Shown piece by piece: positions 56,463 to 64,000 of a DNA stretch of 64,000 bases (positions are counted from its first letter, which is position 1; every line of letters begins with the position of its first letter). Both the position numbers and the translations under genes were made by a program. The notes under the pieces were generated by a model, which was not told the DNA's origin, did not search any database, and worked only from the letters and a program-made list of their open reading frames with translations. Source of the DNA: Phocaeicola faecium (GTDB lineage Bacteria; Bacteroidota; Bacteroidia; Bacteroidales; Bacteroidaceae). The DNA is taken from assembly GCF_014837055.1 (NCBI RefSeq), contig NZ_JACSPQ010000010.1:54967-118966 (forward strand), read 5' to 3'.

Positions 56463-58130
56463 TTAGATGGAATCAATGAATTTAATGATGGCATCGCGGT
56501 CTTCCTTCGACAGCTTGCGGAAATTCTGAGTCGTCTCATACGCATCGCTTTGAGGATTCGTACCGTGCCACATAATAGCCTCAAGCGTGGTGCGTGCGCG
56601 GCAGTCATGCAAGCGGTCGGCATATTCAGCCCCGGTACATTTCTGGTGCAGTCCGCGTCCCCACAGCGGAGTGGTCCGGCACCATCCCGTGCGGATGTCG
56701 TTCACCATAAACAGCCGATGTTGAACCATGTCGGTATAAGGCCAGATTTTCTGATGCGGATACCGGGGAAGTTCGTTTGCTCTGTCGCCAACGAAGAACC
56801 GTGCCGGGTCGCGTATTTCATCCTCGCCGGTAGTCCAGCTCGGCTTATGGCAATACGTACATCCGATTTGTTCGAATAATTCTTTTCCCTTCAAAACCGT
56901 TTCATCGTTTACATTACGTGCTGCCGGAACAGCAAGTCCTCTGTGCCAAACCATCAGGTCGATGTATTCTTGGTCGGTAATTTCAATGTCAAGCTCTTTC
57001 GAATTAAGATAAGCCTTGATGTTTGCCTCTTCGTTATATGTGCCGTCAGAGTTGGTCGTATGCCAGTCGGGGTGCGTATGGTCAGGGTCGATGTTCTCAA
57101 TGTAATTCCGGAATCCCGCCTGTACTTCCGGGTCTTTCGAAGAATAGTCGGCATACGTTCCGGCAGCGTCTAAATAATGGAAACGCCGGTCGCTGCGGGT
57201 AACGTTCGTAATGTTCCAAAACGCATTGGCTCCGGCAGCATCCTGTAACGGACCTCGGCTCAGTGCATACGTGTAACGGTACGGGTATTTCGTTCCGTCG
57301 CCTCCCTGTGTGGTATTGGCATACTGTCCCACCCATTCGCCGTTGGCAAAGATTGCCGGATTAAGCGTTACGCCTGCCTGTTCCTGTTTCGTATATTCCG
57401 CTTTCAAATCTTCATCGGAAATGGCATCAAGCAATCCGGTTCCGTAAATACCGATGGTCGACTCCAAACGCACTTCATAGTTGCCCACGTCGTATCCCTT
57501 GTTGGCAACATAAATGGCGCTTTTCGGGATGGTAACCTCCGGATAGCGGAGCTGGTAAGTCTCGCCGTCGTCAAACTTGTTTCCATACGAGTCAGTATAC
57601 TCATGCCATGTAATCTGTATTTGTGACTCATCGAGCGGTTCCTTAAACGGAGCCACGGCTTTGGTTTGCGGCATCCCCGACAGCCAAGATACGTATGCGT
57701 TGGTTTCGGGATTGTAAACCACCAGCAGATATCCGTTCCCTATTTCGTTTGTATTAAATGAACCCGAAGGCTGGCTCTTTCCGTGTCCGTATCCCGGATG
57801 GCAGTGCATACAGGAACTGCGGATATAAAGCGGTCCTAACCCGTGACGTACGCCATCGACATTTGCCATAAAAGGCTTTTCGAACAACTGCTCGCCCCGG
57901 TTGAAAGAAGCTGTAAAGCCACCCTGATCGACTGCGGGTGTAGGTTGCTCGAAAGCTACGGAAGTAACGTCGGTCGAAGTACCCAATTCGCCTCCGGTGT
58001 AATACCATTCGGGCAATTCGGTTTCAGAGTCTCCTCCTGCCGGGTTGTCCGTCCCCGTCTCGTCATCGCTGCAAGCAGCCAGACTGCCACATAACAGGGT
58101 TGTCATTAAGAAATAGTAATGTTTTTTCAT
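56463..58130 (-). CDS. DUF1111 di-heme oxidoreductase family lipoprotein
   Basis: The 555-residue protein has a lipobox (CGSLAAC) and heme-binding CXXCH motifs at CMHCH (about residue 107) and CTYCH (about residue 424). This is the layout of the DUF1111 family, called thiol oxidoreductases though their reaction is not settled. Supporting stretches are GLGPLYIRSSCMHCHPGYGHG, LWGRGLHQKCTGAEYADRLHDCRARTTLEAIMWHG and a final helix DRDAIIKFIDSI. Homologues sit beside imelysins in iron-responsive operons, for example the icmP region of Pseudomonas. Here it follows the imelysin gene by 77 bases. Confidence 0.9.
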   Translation of the reverse strand: MKKHYYFLMTTLLCGSLAACSDDETGTDNPAGGDSETELPEWYYTGGELGTSTDVTSVAFEQPTPAVDQGGFTASFNRGEQLFEKPFMANVDGVRHGLGPLYIRSSCMHCHPGYGHGKSQPSGSFNTNEIGNGYLLVVYNPETNAYVSWLSGMPQTKAVAPFKEPLDESQIQITWHEYTDSYGNKFDDGETYQLRYPEVTIPKSAIYVANKGYDVGNYEVRLESTIGIYGTGLLDAISDEDLKAEYTKQEQAGVTLNPAIFANGEWVGQYANTTQGGDGTKYPYRYTYALSRGPLQDAAGANAFWNITNVTRSDRRFHYLDAAGTYADYSSKDPEVQAGFRNYIENIDPDHTHPDWHTTNSDGTYNEEANIKAYLNSKELDIEITDQEYIDLMVWHRGLAVPAARNVNDETVLKGKELFEQIGCTYCHKPSWTTGEDEIRDPARFFVGDRANELPRYPHQKIWPYTDMVQHRLFMVNDIRTGWCRTTPLWGRGLHQKCTGAEYADRLHDCRARTTLEAIMWHGTNPQSDAYETTQNFRKLSKEDRDAIIKFIDSI

Positions 58131-58207
58131 ACCGTAAAGTTAGTTTTGAAATGTAACAATGAGCGGACGTGGCAAAACGTCCGCTTTAAAGCTGATTCCT
58201 GCATGAA

Positions 58208-59476
58208 TCAATGGTTTGCAGATAAGATATTGTCGACTTCGAAGAATATATCGTTCAGTGTATTACATGCGTCGACAGCCGCCTGATTGATGGCATCGTC
58301 TCTGCCCGCCCAATAAGCAAACGGTTCTTTCATCTGCGAAATGGCATTATAAGCATCGTCTATTGCCTTTTTCACTCTTTCGTCCAAGTCGGCATCCAAG
58401 GAGTTGATGTATGCGCTCAGCGTATAGGTAGACGGCTGAATAACGGTTTCGCCTGCATTGTATGATTCGCTGCTCTGGAAACCTTCATACGCATTCTGGA
58501 TACTGATGATGTTATCCTTGAAGTCGGTGATTGAATTTAAGCTGTACGGCGATTCGATGTAACCGGGGTCTTCCTCCATACCTCCTGCGGGGTCTCCTAA
58601 TCCGGTGGGGTTACCTATCTTGATATTTCCCACTTCGTTGGCAATGTTTTGAATACCAGCCGAAATCAAATCCTGAACCGCTTCCAAGTAGTTCACGTAT
58701 TCGCTGCCGGCTTGTCCGGCGTTAATCATTACCTGACTGTAATTAACCCCTTTGTCCAGTTCGTTGTCTTCCAGTATGGCTTGTTTTTCTGCCGTAACGT
58801 TTTCCGTTCCTGCCCAACATGCTTCCAGCAGCACGCATTGGTTACGCAAGTCTCCGGTAACGCCGGTCATGTAAAGCAGCTCTTGGGTGGTGTAGTTTAC
58901 ATTGTGGGCAATGCTTTTGGCATCGGCTCCCGTACCTTGCAGTTCGAACAGCAAATATTCGATGGCATGGAATCCCTGTAAGCCGAATCCCAAGTTATTG
59001 CCTACATACGTACCGTCTTCGTCCATCTGCGACATTTGTTCTTCGTTAGCCAACAGTGCGTCCATCGAAGTCTTGTCCAAAGGCCACGAGTCGATATGCG
59101 GGTCAATGTTATAATCTCCCGCAGGACCGAACAGCCATGCTTCGCTCAACTCCCAGTAGCGGCGTGCCTTTTTCCATGCTTCGCCTGCCGTTTCCACTTG
59201 CGCCGTGGTAACGTTTCCTGCTCCGGCATTCTTCATTGCCAAGCAAGCGTTATGAAGCTCAATGGCGGCATCTGCCATTCCCCGATACGTGGGTACGGCT
59301 GTATTGTTGGCAAAATCGGTTACAATGTTCTTCAACGCCTGTTCCTGTTCTGAAAGCTCTCCTTCACCGCCTCCGGTTCCCGGATCATTCTCGTCACTAC
59401 ATGCATACAGTCCCATCGCCATGAATGCACCCATCGTAAGATAAAGGGGCATCTTAAAAAACTTAGTCATTTTCAT
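58208..59476 (-). CDS. Imelysin family (peptidase M75-like) lipoprotein
   Basis: The 422-residue protein has a lipobox (MGLYAC) and an acidic linker. The imelysin motif GxHxxE is present as GFHAIEYLLF, with a second-half partner region around DPHIDSWPLDKTSMD. Imelysins and EfeO-like proteins are envelope metal-binding proteins, mostly tied to iron uptake. True peptidase activity is doubtful for most. Two start codons (59476, 59470) are possible. It lies 37 bases after the porin gene and leads into the DUF1111 gene. Confidence 0.92.
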   Translation of the reverse strand: MKMTKFFKMPLYLTMGAFMAMGLYACSDENDPGTGGGEGELSEQEQALKNIVTDFANNTAVPTYRGMADAAIELHNACLAMKNAGAGNVTTAQVETAGEAWKKARRYWELSEAWLFGPAGDYNIDPHIDSWPLDKTSMDALLANEEQMSQMDEDGTYVGNNLGFGLQGFHAIEYLLFELQGTGADAKSIAHNVNYTTQELLYMTGVTGDLRNQCVLLEACWAGTENVTAEKQAILEDNELDKGVNYSQVMINAGQAGSEYVNYLEAVQDLISAGIQNIANEVGNIKIGNPTGLGDPAGGMEEDPGYIESPYSLNSITDFKDNIISIQNAYEGFQSSESYNAGETVIQPSTYTLSAYINSLDADLDERVKKAIDDAYNAISQMKEPFAYWAGRDDAINQAAVDACNTLNDIFFEVDNILSANH

Positions 59477-59513
59477 TTTGTAATACTTTTTAGAGGATTA
59501 TTGATTGTTGGTT

Positions 59514-60872
59514 TTAGCGTGTAAACAGTCCGGCGTATGCCACACCCAGTGAAATCGACGGCTCGTTTTTATAGAAACTCCTCATCAACCCGATGGAGTA
59601 TTCACCCTTTATCACGATTTCCTTCATCGGATAATAGTTCAGTCCGGCGGCAATGCGCTGGCGTCCGCACCATTCGTATTTCTGTATGTTTGTTTCTGTT
59701 TTATACATAGAGTCGTAATAATCATACCTGCCGAAGATGTATAGTTTGTGACCTTTCTCGTGGAGCTTGTCGAACTGTGAGAATATGTTGTAGCCCGCTT
59801 CTATTCCGGCAGCGATGGCATCCGAACCGATTGCCTGCTTGGGCGAAGGCGAAGTGCTGGTCATGCCGCTGTTGAAACGGAATATCATGGCTGCATCCGA
59901 CAGGTGACCGTAGTCGAAGTTCCCGCGTACAATCCAGTTGTGGTCGTTATAAGCAAAATCGAAAGCCCCGATTGCTACCGTGCCTTTCACGTCCTGATAG
60001 CGGTTGTTTCCGCTGCTGCTGTTGTTGCTCTCGCTCGTGGCTCCGCGCAGAGAGTTGCTGAACGAATTGCCTATATAACCGCTGACAGACAGGCGCAAAC
60101 CTTTCACCGAGAAGTTGTCGACACGGAAAGCCCCAGCCACTGCATTGCCGATTTTAAATTCGTAAGGACTTCCTGCGCCTCCTTGTATCCAGTTCTTGCG
60201 GCTGAAGCGGTCAGAATCCAAGCCCGGCAGAATCATGGCTTCATATCGCCAGTCGCCCGCCTGCCCCCAGATGCTTAAACCCGTTTCGTGCCACGTACAG
60301 GGCATGATGGTATTTTCGCCTTCCGGACGGTAGACGCCGAAAAACTCGGTAGGCGTATGGTGCATGTTCGTGCCGCCCACGGGAACGATGATGTGACCCA
60401 GCCGGATGTTAAATTCCGGACAAAATGATTTTTGTATCCAGAACTGTTCGAGGGCAACTTCCCCTCCGCGTTCTATTTCGCTTTCGTATTCGCCTCCTTC
60501 TTCCTCCTCTATTTCGATGGCGCTTTCGGTTCCCCCATGCTCAAACTCGATTTCGCTTCCCATCGACCATCCTTTCCCGAAGTCGTAGCCGAGGAAAATA
60601 ACCACATGCGGCAAGTCGAAACGTCCGTGTTTTTCATTGCTGTGAGCATTTACCTTGCTCTCATCTAAATAGCGCATGTAATTATCGCTGTAAAAATTGC
60701 GCGAATATACCGCTTCGCCGTAACCGCCTACGGTGAAACGAGAACGTTTCTTTTCATTCACCTCCTTTTGGTCTTTCGAGTCGTCGGAAGTCGTTTCGTA
60801 ACGGTTGGTTGCAAAACCGTGAGTGCCGAACGCTGCGAACAGCAGTGAGAATAGTAAGGCTTTTTCTTTCAT
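59514..60872 (-). CDS. Outer-membrane porin-like beta-barrel, first gene of the imelysin operon
   Basis: The 452-residue protein has a signal peptide (cleaved near GFATN), a polar linker (TTSDDSKDQKEVNEKKRS) and a strand-rich body (FTVGGYGEAVYSRNFYSDNY, HVVIFLGYDFGKGWSMGSEIEFEHGG, EFNIRLGHIIVPVGGTNMHHTP), ending in YAGLFTR. One loop is strongly acidic (IEIEEEEGGEYESEIE), which could attract cations. The layout resembles phosphate-selective-porin-type barrels. It leads the set porin, imelysin, DUF1111, so it may be the outer-membrane entry for the metal. Confidence 0.82.
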   Translation of the reverse strand: MKEKALLFSLLFAAFGTHGFATNRYETTSDDSKDQKEVNEKKRSRFTVGGYGEAVYSRNFYSDNYMRYLDESKVNAHSNEKHGRFDLPHVVIFLGYDFGKGWSMGSEIEFEHGGTESAIEIEEEEGGEYESEIERGGEVALEQFWIQKSFCPEFNIRLGHIIVPVGGTNMHHTPTEFFGVYRPEGENTIMPCTWHETGLSIWGQAGDWRYEAMILPGLDSDRFSRKNWIQGGAGSPYEFKIGNAVAGAFRVDNFSVKGLRLSVSGYIGNSFSNSLRGATSESNNSSSGNNRYQDVKGTVAIGAFDFAYNDHNWIVRGNFDYGHLSDAAMIFRFNSGMTSTSPSPKQAIGSDAIAAGIEAGYNIFSQFDKLHEKGHKLYIFGRYDYYDSMYKTETNIQKYEWCGRQRIAAGLNYYPMKEIVIKGEYSIGLMRSFYKNEPSISLGVAYAGLFTR

Positions 60873-60903
60873 TTCTTATAGTTTTTTAGTTTTTATTATG
60901 CTG

Positions 60904-60934
60904 CAAAGGTAGGAGAGGTTAAAAAATCGGACAA
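60904..60934 (-). promoter_or_regulatory. Promoter of the porin-imelysin operon (TTGT-N19-TACCTTTG)
   Basis: On the minus strand the -7 TACCTTTG (60911-60904) is preceded 19 bases upstream by TTGT (60934-60931), close to the -33 consensus. The leader to the porin ATG is about 25 bases. Confidence 0.7.
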
Positions 60935-60981
60935 TACCTATTTGTAGGTAAAAAAGAATGTTAAATACCTAATTGTAGGTA
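60935..60981. promoter_or_regulatory. Twin palindromic operators of the porin-imelysin operon
   Basis: TACCTATTTGTAGGTA (60935-60950) and TACCTAATTGTAGGTA (60966-60981) share the palindrome TACCTA-N4-TAGGTA. Their starts are 31 bases apart, about three helical turns, so both would face the same side of DNA. The first touches the -33 element. A metal-responsive repressor is the obvious candidate binder, but the sequence is not a classic Fur box. Confidence 0.65.
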
Positions 60982-61111
60982 TTTTTATGGACATATATTA
61001 CATATCAAAAGGCGGCAGACGGGTGTTTGATGTCTGATTTTGATTCTTTTTGTATGATGTTTTTGATGCTGTTTGCGGCAGGATTCTCAATCGTAACCCG
61101 AATGATTTTAT

Positions 61112-61199
61112 AACTTGCCACGGTGAGTTATATAACTCTGCAAGGTGAGTTGTATAACCCCGCATGGCGGGTTGTATGACCCGGCTTAGTGGGTTATAA
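61112..61199. repeat. Four imperfect 22-bp tandem repeats
   Basis: The units begin at 61112, 61134, 61156 and 61178. Examples are AACTCTGCAAGGTGAGTTGT (61134) and AACCCCGCATGGCGGGTTGT (61156). Each unit junction forms a small palindrome such as GAGTTATATAACTC. A weak fifth unit may follow. They fill part of the 465-base gap between the porin and DUF308 genes. No gene is seen in that gap. Confidence 0.7.
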
Positions 61200-61337
61200 A
61201 CCGCAGGCCGTTGGTTCATCAAACCGTGGCGGACGGAAAGGTTTTATGCAGCTCTTCCGCAACAAAGTCTTTCGGCGGATTGTTTATATCGGTAGAAGTT
61301 GTTATATTCGTACAACGAAATAAAAACAGAAAGTAGT

Positions 61338-61913
61338 ATGAAACCTTTTAACTATGCAGTAATAAGCAGTCTTTGCGCCTTGATTATCGGTGTATTGCTG
61401 ATAGTATGGCCGGATGTGGCAGTAAATTATTTGGTAATAACGGTAGGGGTATTGTTCCTGTTGCCGGGTTTGCTGGGGCTTTTTTCTTATTTTGCTTCTG
61501 CCGGGAAGCGCAGGGAAGCCGGAATCCGACAGGCTTTTCCCGTCATCGCACTGGGCAGTTCGCTGTTCGGGTTGTGGCTGATGATAATGCCGGAGTTCTT
61601 TATCGGCATCCTGATGTATGTATTAGGTGTACTGCTGGTACTGGGAGGAATAAGCCAGTTGGTAAACTTTGCTTCGGCGCGTGCCTACATTCCTGTTCCG
61701 GCAGGGGTCTATGTGTTGCCCTCCGCCATCCTTGTTACCGGCATCGTGGTGCTGTTTAATCCCTTTCAGGCGGCTACCGTTCCGTTTATCGTATTAGGAG
61801 CCGCATCGGTGGTTTACGCACTGACCGATCTGTTTCGTCTGCTTCGTTTCCGCCGTAAGCGTAACGGGCAGATAGAAGACATTACCCCCATCGAAGAAAT
61901 GAAAGAAGAGTAA
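61338..61913 (+). CDS. DUF308 (HdeD-like) membrane protein
   Basis: The start is the ATG at 61338 (MKPFNYAVISSLCALIIGV). The open frame reaches 13 codons further up but no start signal supports that. The 191-residue protein has six membrane helices in pairs (IGVLLIVWPDVAVNYLVITVGVLFLLPGLLGLF, IMPEFFIGILMYVLGVLLVLGGISQLV, ILVTGIVVLFNPFQAATVPFIVLGAASVVYAL), the repeated pattern of DUF308/HdeD. HdeD in E. coli is tied to acid stress. The role here is unknown. It ends in a charged cytoplasmic tail. Confidence 0.85.
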   Translation: MKPFNYAVISSLCALIIGVLLIVWPDVAVNYLVITVGVLFLLPGLLGLFSYFASAGKRREAGIRQAFPVIALGSSLFGLWLMIMPEFFIGILMYVLGVLLVLGGISQLVNFASARAYIPVPAGVYVLPSAILVTGIVVLFNPFQAATVPFIVLGAASVVYALTDLFRLLRFRRKRNGQIEDITPIEEMKEE

Positions 61914-62295
61914 GAGCTTGTGCGGGAGGACATGGAAAATTCTATTCGGAAGGCGGTCGAACTGATCGCTATAACCTGATTTTAAAACGTTTTTTATATA
62001 AAACCTGTTAAGAAACATCTGCTTTCATATTAGAAGATTGAATATATTTTGTAACTTTACATCGTATTGCAATACAAAATGAAAACAGAGATAGTTAACC
62101 CTTTACTCTTAATGCTCATGAAAAACTTTTTTATTTTCTGATTTTGTCTGTTTAATCATGGTTCTAATGAGTAAATTAAGACGATAGATTCTATGACAAC
62201 CATCACAGCTGATGAGAAAGAAAATCTGTTTTTGATGATTGCCGTATCGGTAAATAGTATTTATTATTGGAGTAACCATTTATAATATATTGCTT
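61914..62295. other. Intergenic region without a supported gene
   Basis: The 382 bases between the DUF308 and small membrane protein genes contain A/T-rich sequence and two tiny open frames with ATG starts (62079-62141, 62192-62284). Neither has a ribosome site or a recognisable product. No repeat of the families seen elsewhere is present. Confidence 0.5.
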
Positions 62296-62691
62296 ATGAA
62301 ATTCCTTAAAATCAGATTGTTGGTCTATGTGGCAGTTGCAATCGCGCTGTGCTGCCTTATGGAATATGTTGAGTTGATTATTGCTATGACCCTGATGGTG
62401 ATGGTAATGGACTGGGCAGGTACGTCATGGTATTTCTTGAATCGCAGAGCCGAAGCCGGTGACGAAAAAAGTCGGTTGAAATTGGAAAAGGTCAAGAAAG
62501 TCATTGACAACATCTGGTTTGACTTCTCTGTCTATCTTCTGTTGTGGGGATTTTTCGCACTGATAACGCATTGCAGCGGGAAGGTGTTTATCGGTGTCAC
62601 GGTATTCTGTTTGCTCGGAGCCGGATTGACAGTTTGCGGTCACATCAGAAGGAAGCGGGATGCCGAGTCCATGAAAGGGATATCGGAATAG
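62296..62691 (+). CDS. Small membrane protein of unknown function
   Basis: The start is the ATG at 62296 (MKFLKIRLLVYVAVAIALCCLMEYV). An upstream TTG is less likely. The 131-residue protein has about four hydrophobic segments (residues 6-20, 24-38, 77-93, 100-117), a basic loop between (NRRAEAGDEKSRLKLEKVKKVIDN) and a charged tail. The loop DWAGTSWYFLNRRAEAGDEKSRLKLEKVKKVID recalls phage-holin-like or integrase-associated Bacteroides membrane proteins, but I cannot name a family. A MITE copy follows 96 bases later. Confidence 0.65.
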   Translation: MKFLKIRLLVYVAVAIALCCLMEYVELIIAMTLMVMVMDWAGTSWYFLNRRAEAGDEKSRLKLEKVKKVIDNIWFDFSVYLLLWGFFALITHCSGKVFIGVTVFCLLGAGLTVCGHIRRKRDAESMKGISE

Positions 62692-62787
62692 CAAGAAATG
62701 TAAACGTTAAAGCGGGCAACGCAGCCGGAGTATTCCTGACGAAAGAGAAAAGAGGAATACTTCGGCTGCGTTCATTCCGGTAGTAGC

Positions 62788-62987
62788 CTAAGAAACTGCT
62801 TTGAATTTCTACAAAAAGTTTTTCTTAACTTGATGTATCCGTTTTCGTGTGCGCTTTGGGCGATTTTTCGGTCTTTTCCACTTCTGTTCTTCGTCAGATA
62901 GCCCGCTATCTTCCTTATCACACAAGTGGAAATGCCTCAAAAAATCATCCCAAATCATCGCACGATAAATTCAAAACAGTTTCTAAG
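62788..62987 (-). mobile_element. MITE-like element, copy B (about 200 bp, inverted relative to copy A)
   Basis: The ends are CTAAGAAACTGCTTTGAATTT-type (left, one base different) and AAATTCAAAACAGTTTCTAAG (right, at 62967-62987). The interior is the reverse complement of copy A, with GATAGCCCGCTATC, CGTTTTCGTGTGCGCTTTGG and AAATCATCGCACGAT matching. It encodes no transposase. Its right end overlaps the end of the AraC gene and supplies the gene's TAG stop. Confidence 0.85.
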
Positions 62988-63831
62988 AGTTTCGGTATTG
63001 TTTGGGCGACATGCCCGTATAACGTTTGAAGTATTTTCCGAAAAAAGAGATGTCGGGGAAATTAAGCGAGTAGGCTATCTCTTGGATGGTCATGCCCGTA
63101 GAGCGCAATTTGGCTTGCGCATCGCGGATGATGAACGACGAGATGATGTCGGTCAGTGTCTTTCCCGTAATCTTCTTGATAGTCGTACTCAGGTGTTGGG
63201 GAGAAAGGTGCATCTTTTCGGCATAAAACGAAACGTTTCGCTCCGTCTTATAATACTGGATAACGATGCGCACCAGTTCTTTCACGATTTCCTGATTACG
63301 GCTGTAATGAGACGGTTCGAGTTGGGGCATGTCTCGCTGATAGATGTTTCCCAAGAGAAGAATGAGCTGGCTGTATGTCAGATTAATCTGTATTTCGTTC
63401 ATAAAATCCTCCACGCGCAACGACTTAATCATCAGTTTCATGTAGTCGCGGAATATTTCGGCAACTTTAGGTTCGAGGTGCAATACCGGTCGTTCGAAAA
63501 TATAAGGCGTATGCTTGATGGTATGCGAAAACAGATACGTGCTTCTGACCAAATTTTTAGAGAAACCTACGAAGAAGAAACGGCAATCTGCGCTTTGTTC
63601 CGTTATCTGAAAATATACTTCCGGATAAATGACAGCGATGGAATTGGCTTTCAGTTCATACTGGTTCAGGTAAATCGTTACGTTGCATGTTCCTCGCGTA
63701 CAGAGCAGAAATATACATCCCGGCGAAGGTTTGGGAACATTAAAAAGTTGTTTGAAATTGCCGCACAGGTCAATACCTGCGGTCATATTCTGTTCTTCCG
63801 GTATTAAGTCGAGTTTTTTTAGCTTTTTCAT
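62983..63831 (-). CDS. AraC-family transcriptional regulator
   Basis: The 282-residue protein has a cupin-like sensing domain (about 20-170: CIFLLCTRGTCNVTIYLNQYELKANSIAVIYPEVYFQI) and a C-terminal AraC DNA-binding domain with both helix-turn-helix units (VSFYAEKMHLSPQHLSTTIKKITGKTLTDIISSFIIRDAQAKL and IQEIAYSLNFPDISFFGKYFKRYTGMSPKQYR). The C-terminus RNS* is short because the MITE end gives the stop, so the original tail may have been slightly longer. A strong Shine-Dalgarno (AGGAGA) lies 4 bases before the ATG. The regulated genes are unknown. Confidence 0.93.
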   Translation of the reverse strand: MKKLKKLDLIPEEQNMTAGIDLCGNFKQLFNVPKPSPGCIFLLCTRGTCNVTIYLNQYELKANSIAVIYPEVYFQITEQSADCRFFFVGFSKNLVRSTYLFSHTIKHTPYIFERPVLHLEPKVAEIFRDYMKLMIKSLRVEDFMNEIQINLTYSQLILLLGNIYQRDMPQLEPSHYSRNQEIVKELVRIVIQYYKTERNVSFYAEKMHLSPQHLSTTIKKITGKTLTDIISSFIIRDAQAKLRSTGMTIQEIAYSLNFPDISFFGKYFKRYTGMSPKQYRNS

Positions 63832-63858
63832 CTATTTATCTCCTAAAGTTCTCGGTAG

Positions 63859-63890
63859 CAAATATAATGTCTTTGTAGTATATTCCCAAA
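63859..63890 (-). promoter_or_regulatory. Promoter of the AraC regulator (TTTG-N20-TATATTTG)
   Basis: On the minus strand a -33 TTTG (63890-63887) and -7 TATATTTG (63866-63859) are 20 bases apart, a full consensus match, about 28 bases before the start codon. Confidence 0.8.
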
Positions 63891-63930
63891 TCTTGCGGAT
63901 TTTTCTTCGCTGGCGGTAGGGGCAGATAGA

Positions 63931-63976
63931 AAAAAAAGACATTCAAGAGAATATCTCTTAAATGTCTTTTTCTTCG
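63931..63976. terminator. Hairpin terminator near the right edge
   Basis: The arms AAAAGACATTCAAGAGA and TCTCTTAAATGTCTTTT pair with one mismatch over ATA and have A/T runs on both sides. A minus-strand gene from beyond the window probably ends with TAA at 63991-63989 (codons GCT ACT GAA TAA), and this would be its terminator. Confidence 0.7.
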
Positions 63977-64000
63977 TAGTGTGAGTTTTTATTCAGTAGC

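Noticed and set aside
60935..60981. The twin palindromes as a Fur box or DtxR/IdeR box.
   Set aside because: The half-site TACCTA facing TAGGTA fits neither the GATAAT-type Fur repeat nor the polarity of the TTAGG-type DtxR site, so no regulator is named.
62192..62284. A 30-codon frame starting MTTITADEKENLFL before the small membrane protein gene.
   Set aside because: It has no ribosome site and no recognisable family, and its length is within chance for A/T-rich DNA. It is noted only in the intergenic entry.
62847..63029. A 60-codon frame across the second MITE copy.
   Set aside because: It is the mirror of frames in copy A and runs into the AraC gene on the other strand. It is a by-product of the repeat.

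Overview
The window is chromosomal DNA of a gut-type Bacteroidales bacterium, most likely Bacteroides or Phocaeicola. The evidence is a hybrid two-component system beside a carbohydrate enzyme, GldE, several Bacteroidetes-typical families (DUF3316, DUF4251, DUF4136, DUF2490), BspA-like repeats, and promoters with the Bacteroidetes -33 TTTG / -7 TAnnTTTG pattern. No phage, plasmid, rRNA or CRISPR array is visible. The species cannot be named from the sequence alone.

Layout. 0-3.7 kb (minus): a U32 peptidase cut by the left edge, coupled to metA, then a MATE exporter. 3.8-12.5 kb (plus): glyS, an FKBP lipoprotein, a His/Cys-rich protein, a MITE-like element, and a tripartite heavy-metal RND pump (adaptor, pump, outer-membrane channel). 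12.6-17.2 kb: topoisomerase IV subunit A, a DUF3316 protein and an S41 peptidase. 17.5-25.5 kb: a GH2 and a GH31 gene, both apparently broken, one by a frameshift in a G tract and one by a stop codon at the end of the signal peptide. 25.7-30.1 kb: tRNA-Leu, a GNAT enzyme, a four-domain CoA-disulfide-reductase/sulfur-carrier fusion with a MarR regulator, and queH. 30-33.8 kb: envelope proteins. 33.9-39.9 kb: RNase G, a 30-residue mS38/COX24-like protein, HU, mutY, ssb, gldE, a phosphopantetheinyl transferase and tRNA-Glu. 40-47.3 kb: a hybrid sensor/regulator divergent from a GH127 beta-L-arabinofuranosidase. 47.3-51.3 kb: an exported protein, a repeat-rich gap, an AT-rich AbiC-like gene and an Ig/LRR lipoprotein. 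51.4-54 kb: a NarL-type two-component pair. 54-60.9 kb (minus): a predicted metal (iron) acquisition set made of a porin, an imelysin, a DUF1111 di-heme protein and a cytochrome c assembly protein. 61-63.9 kb: DUF308 and small membrane proteins, a second MITE copy and an AraC regulator.

What ordinary genes do not explain is a set of interspersed repeats. A palindromic family built on TTCTACC recurs in most of the large gaps. A second palindrome built on GGGGCGTATCGCATACGCCCC-like arms occurs twice. A 200-bp MITE with 18-bp terminal inverted repeats occurs in two opposite copies 56 kb apart. Two transcription units carry paired palindromes around their promoters: the CoA-disulfide-reductase/MarR unit and the porin-imelysin unit. 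These are the best candidates for undescribed regulation here. No wholly new multi-gene system stands out with certainty.
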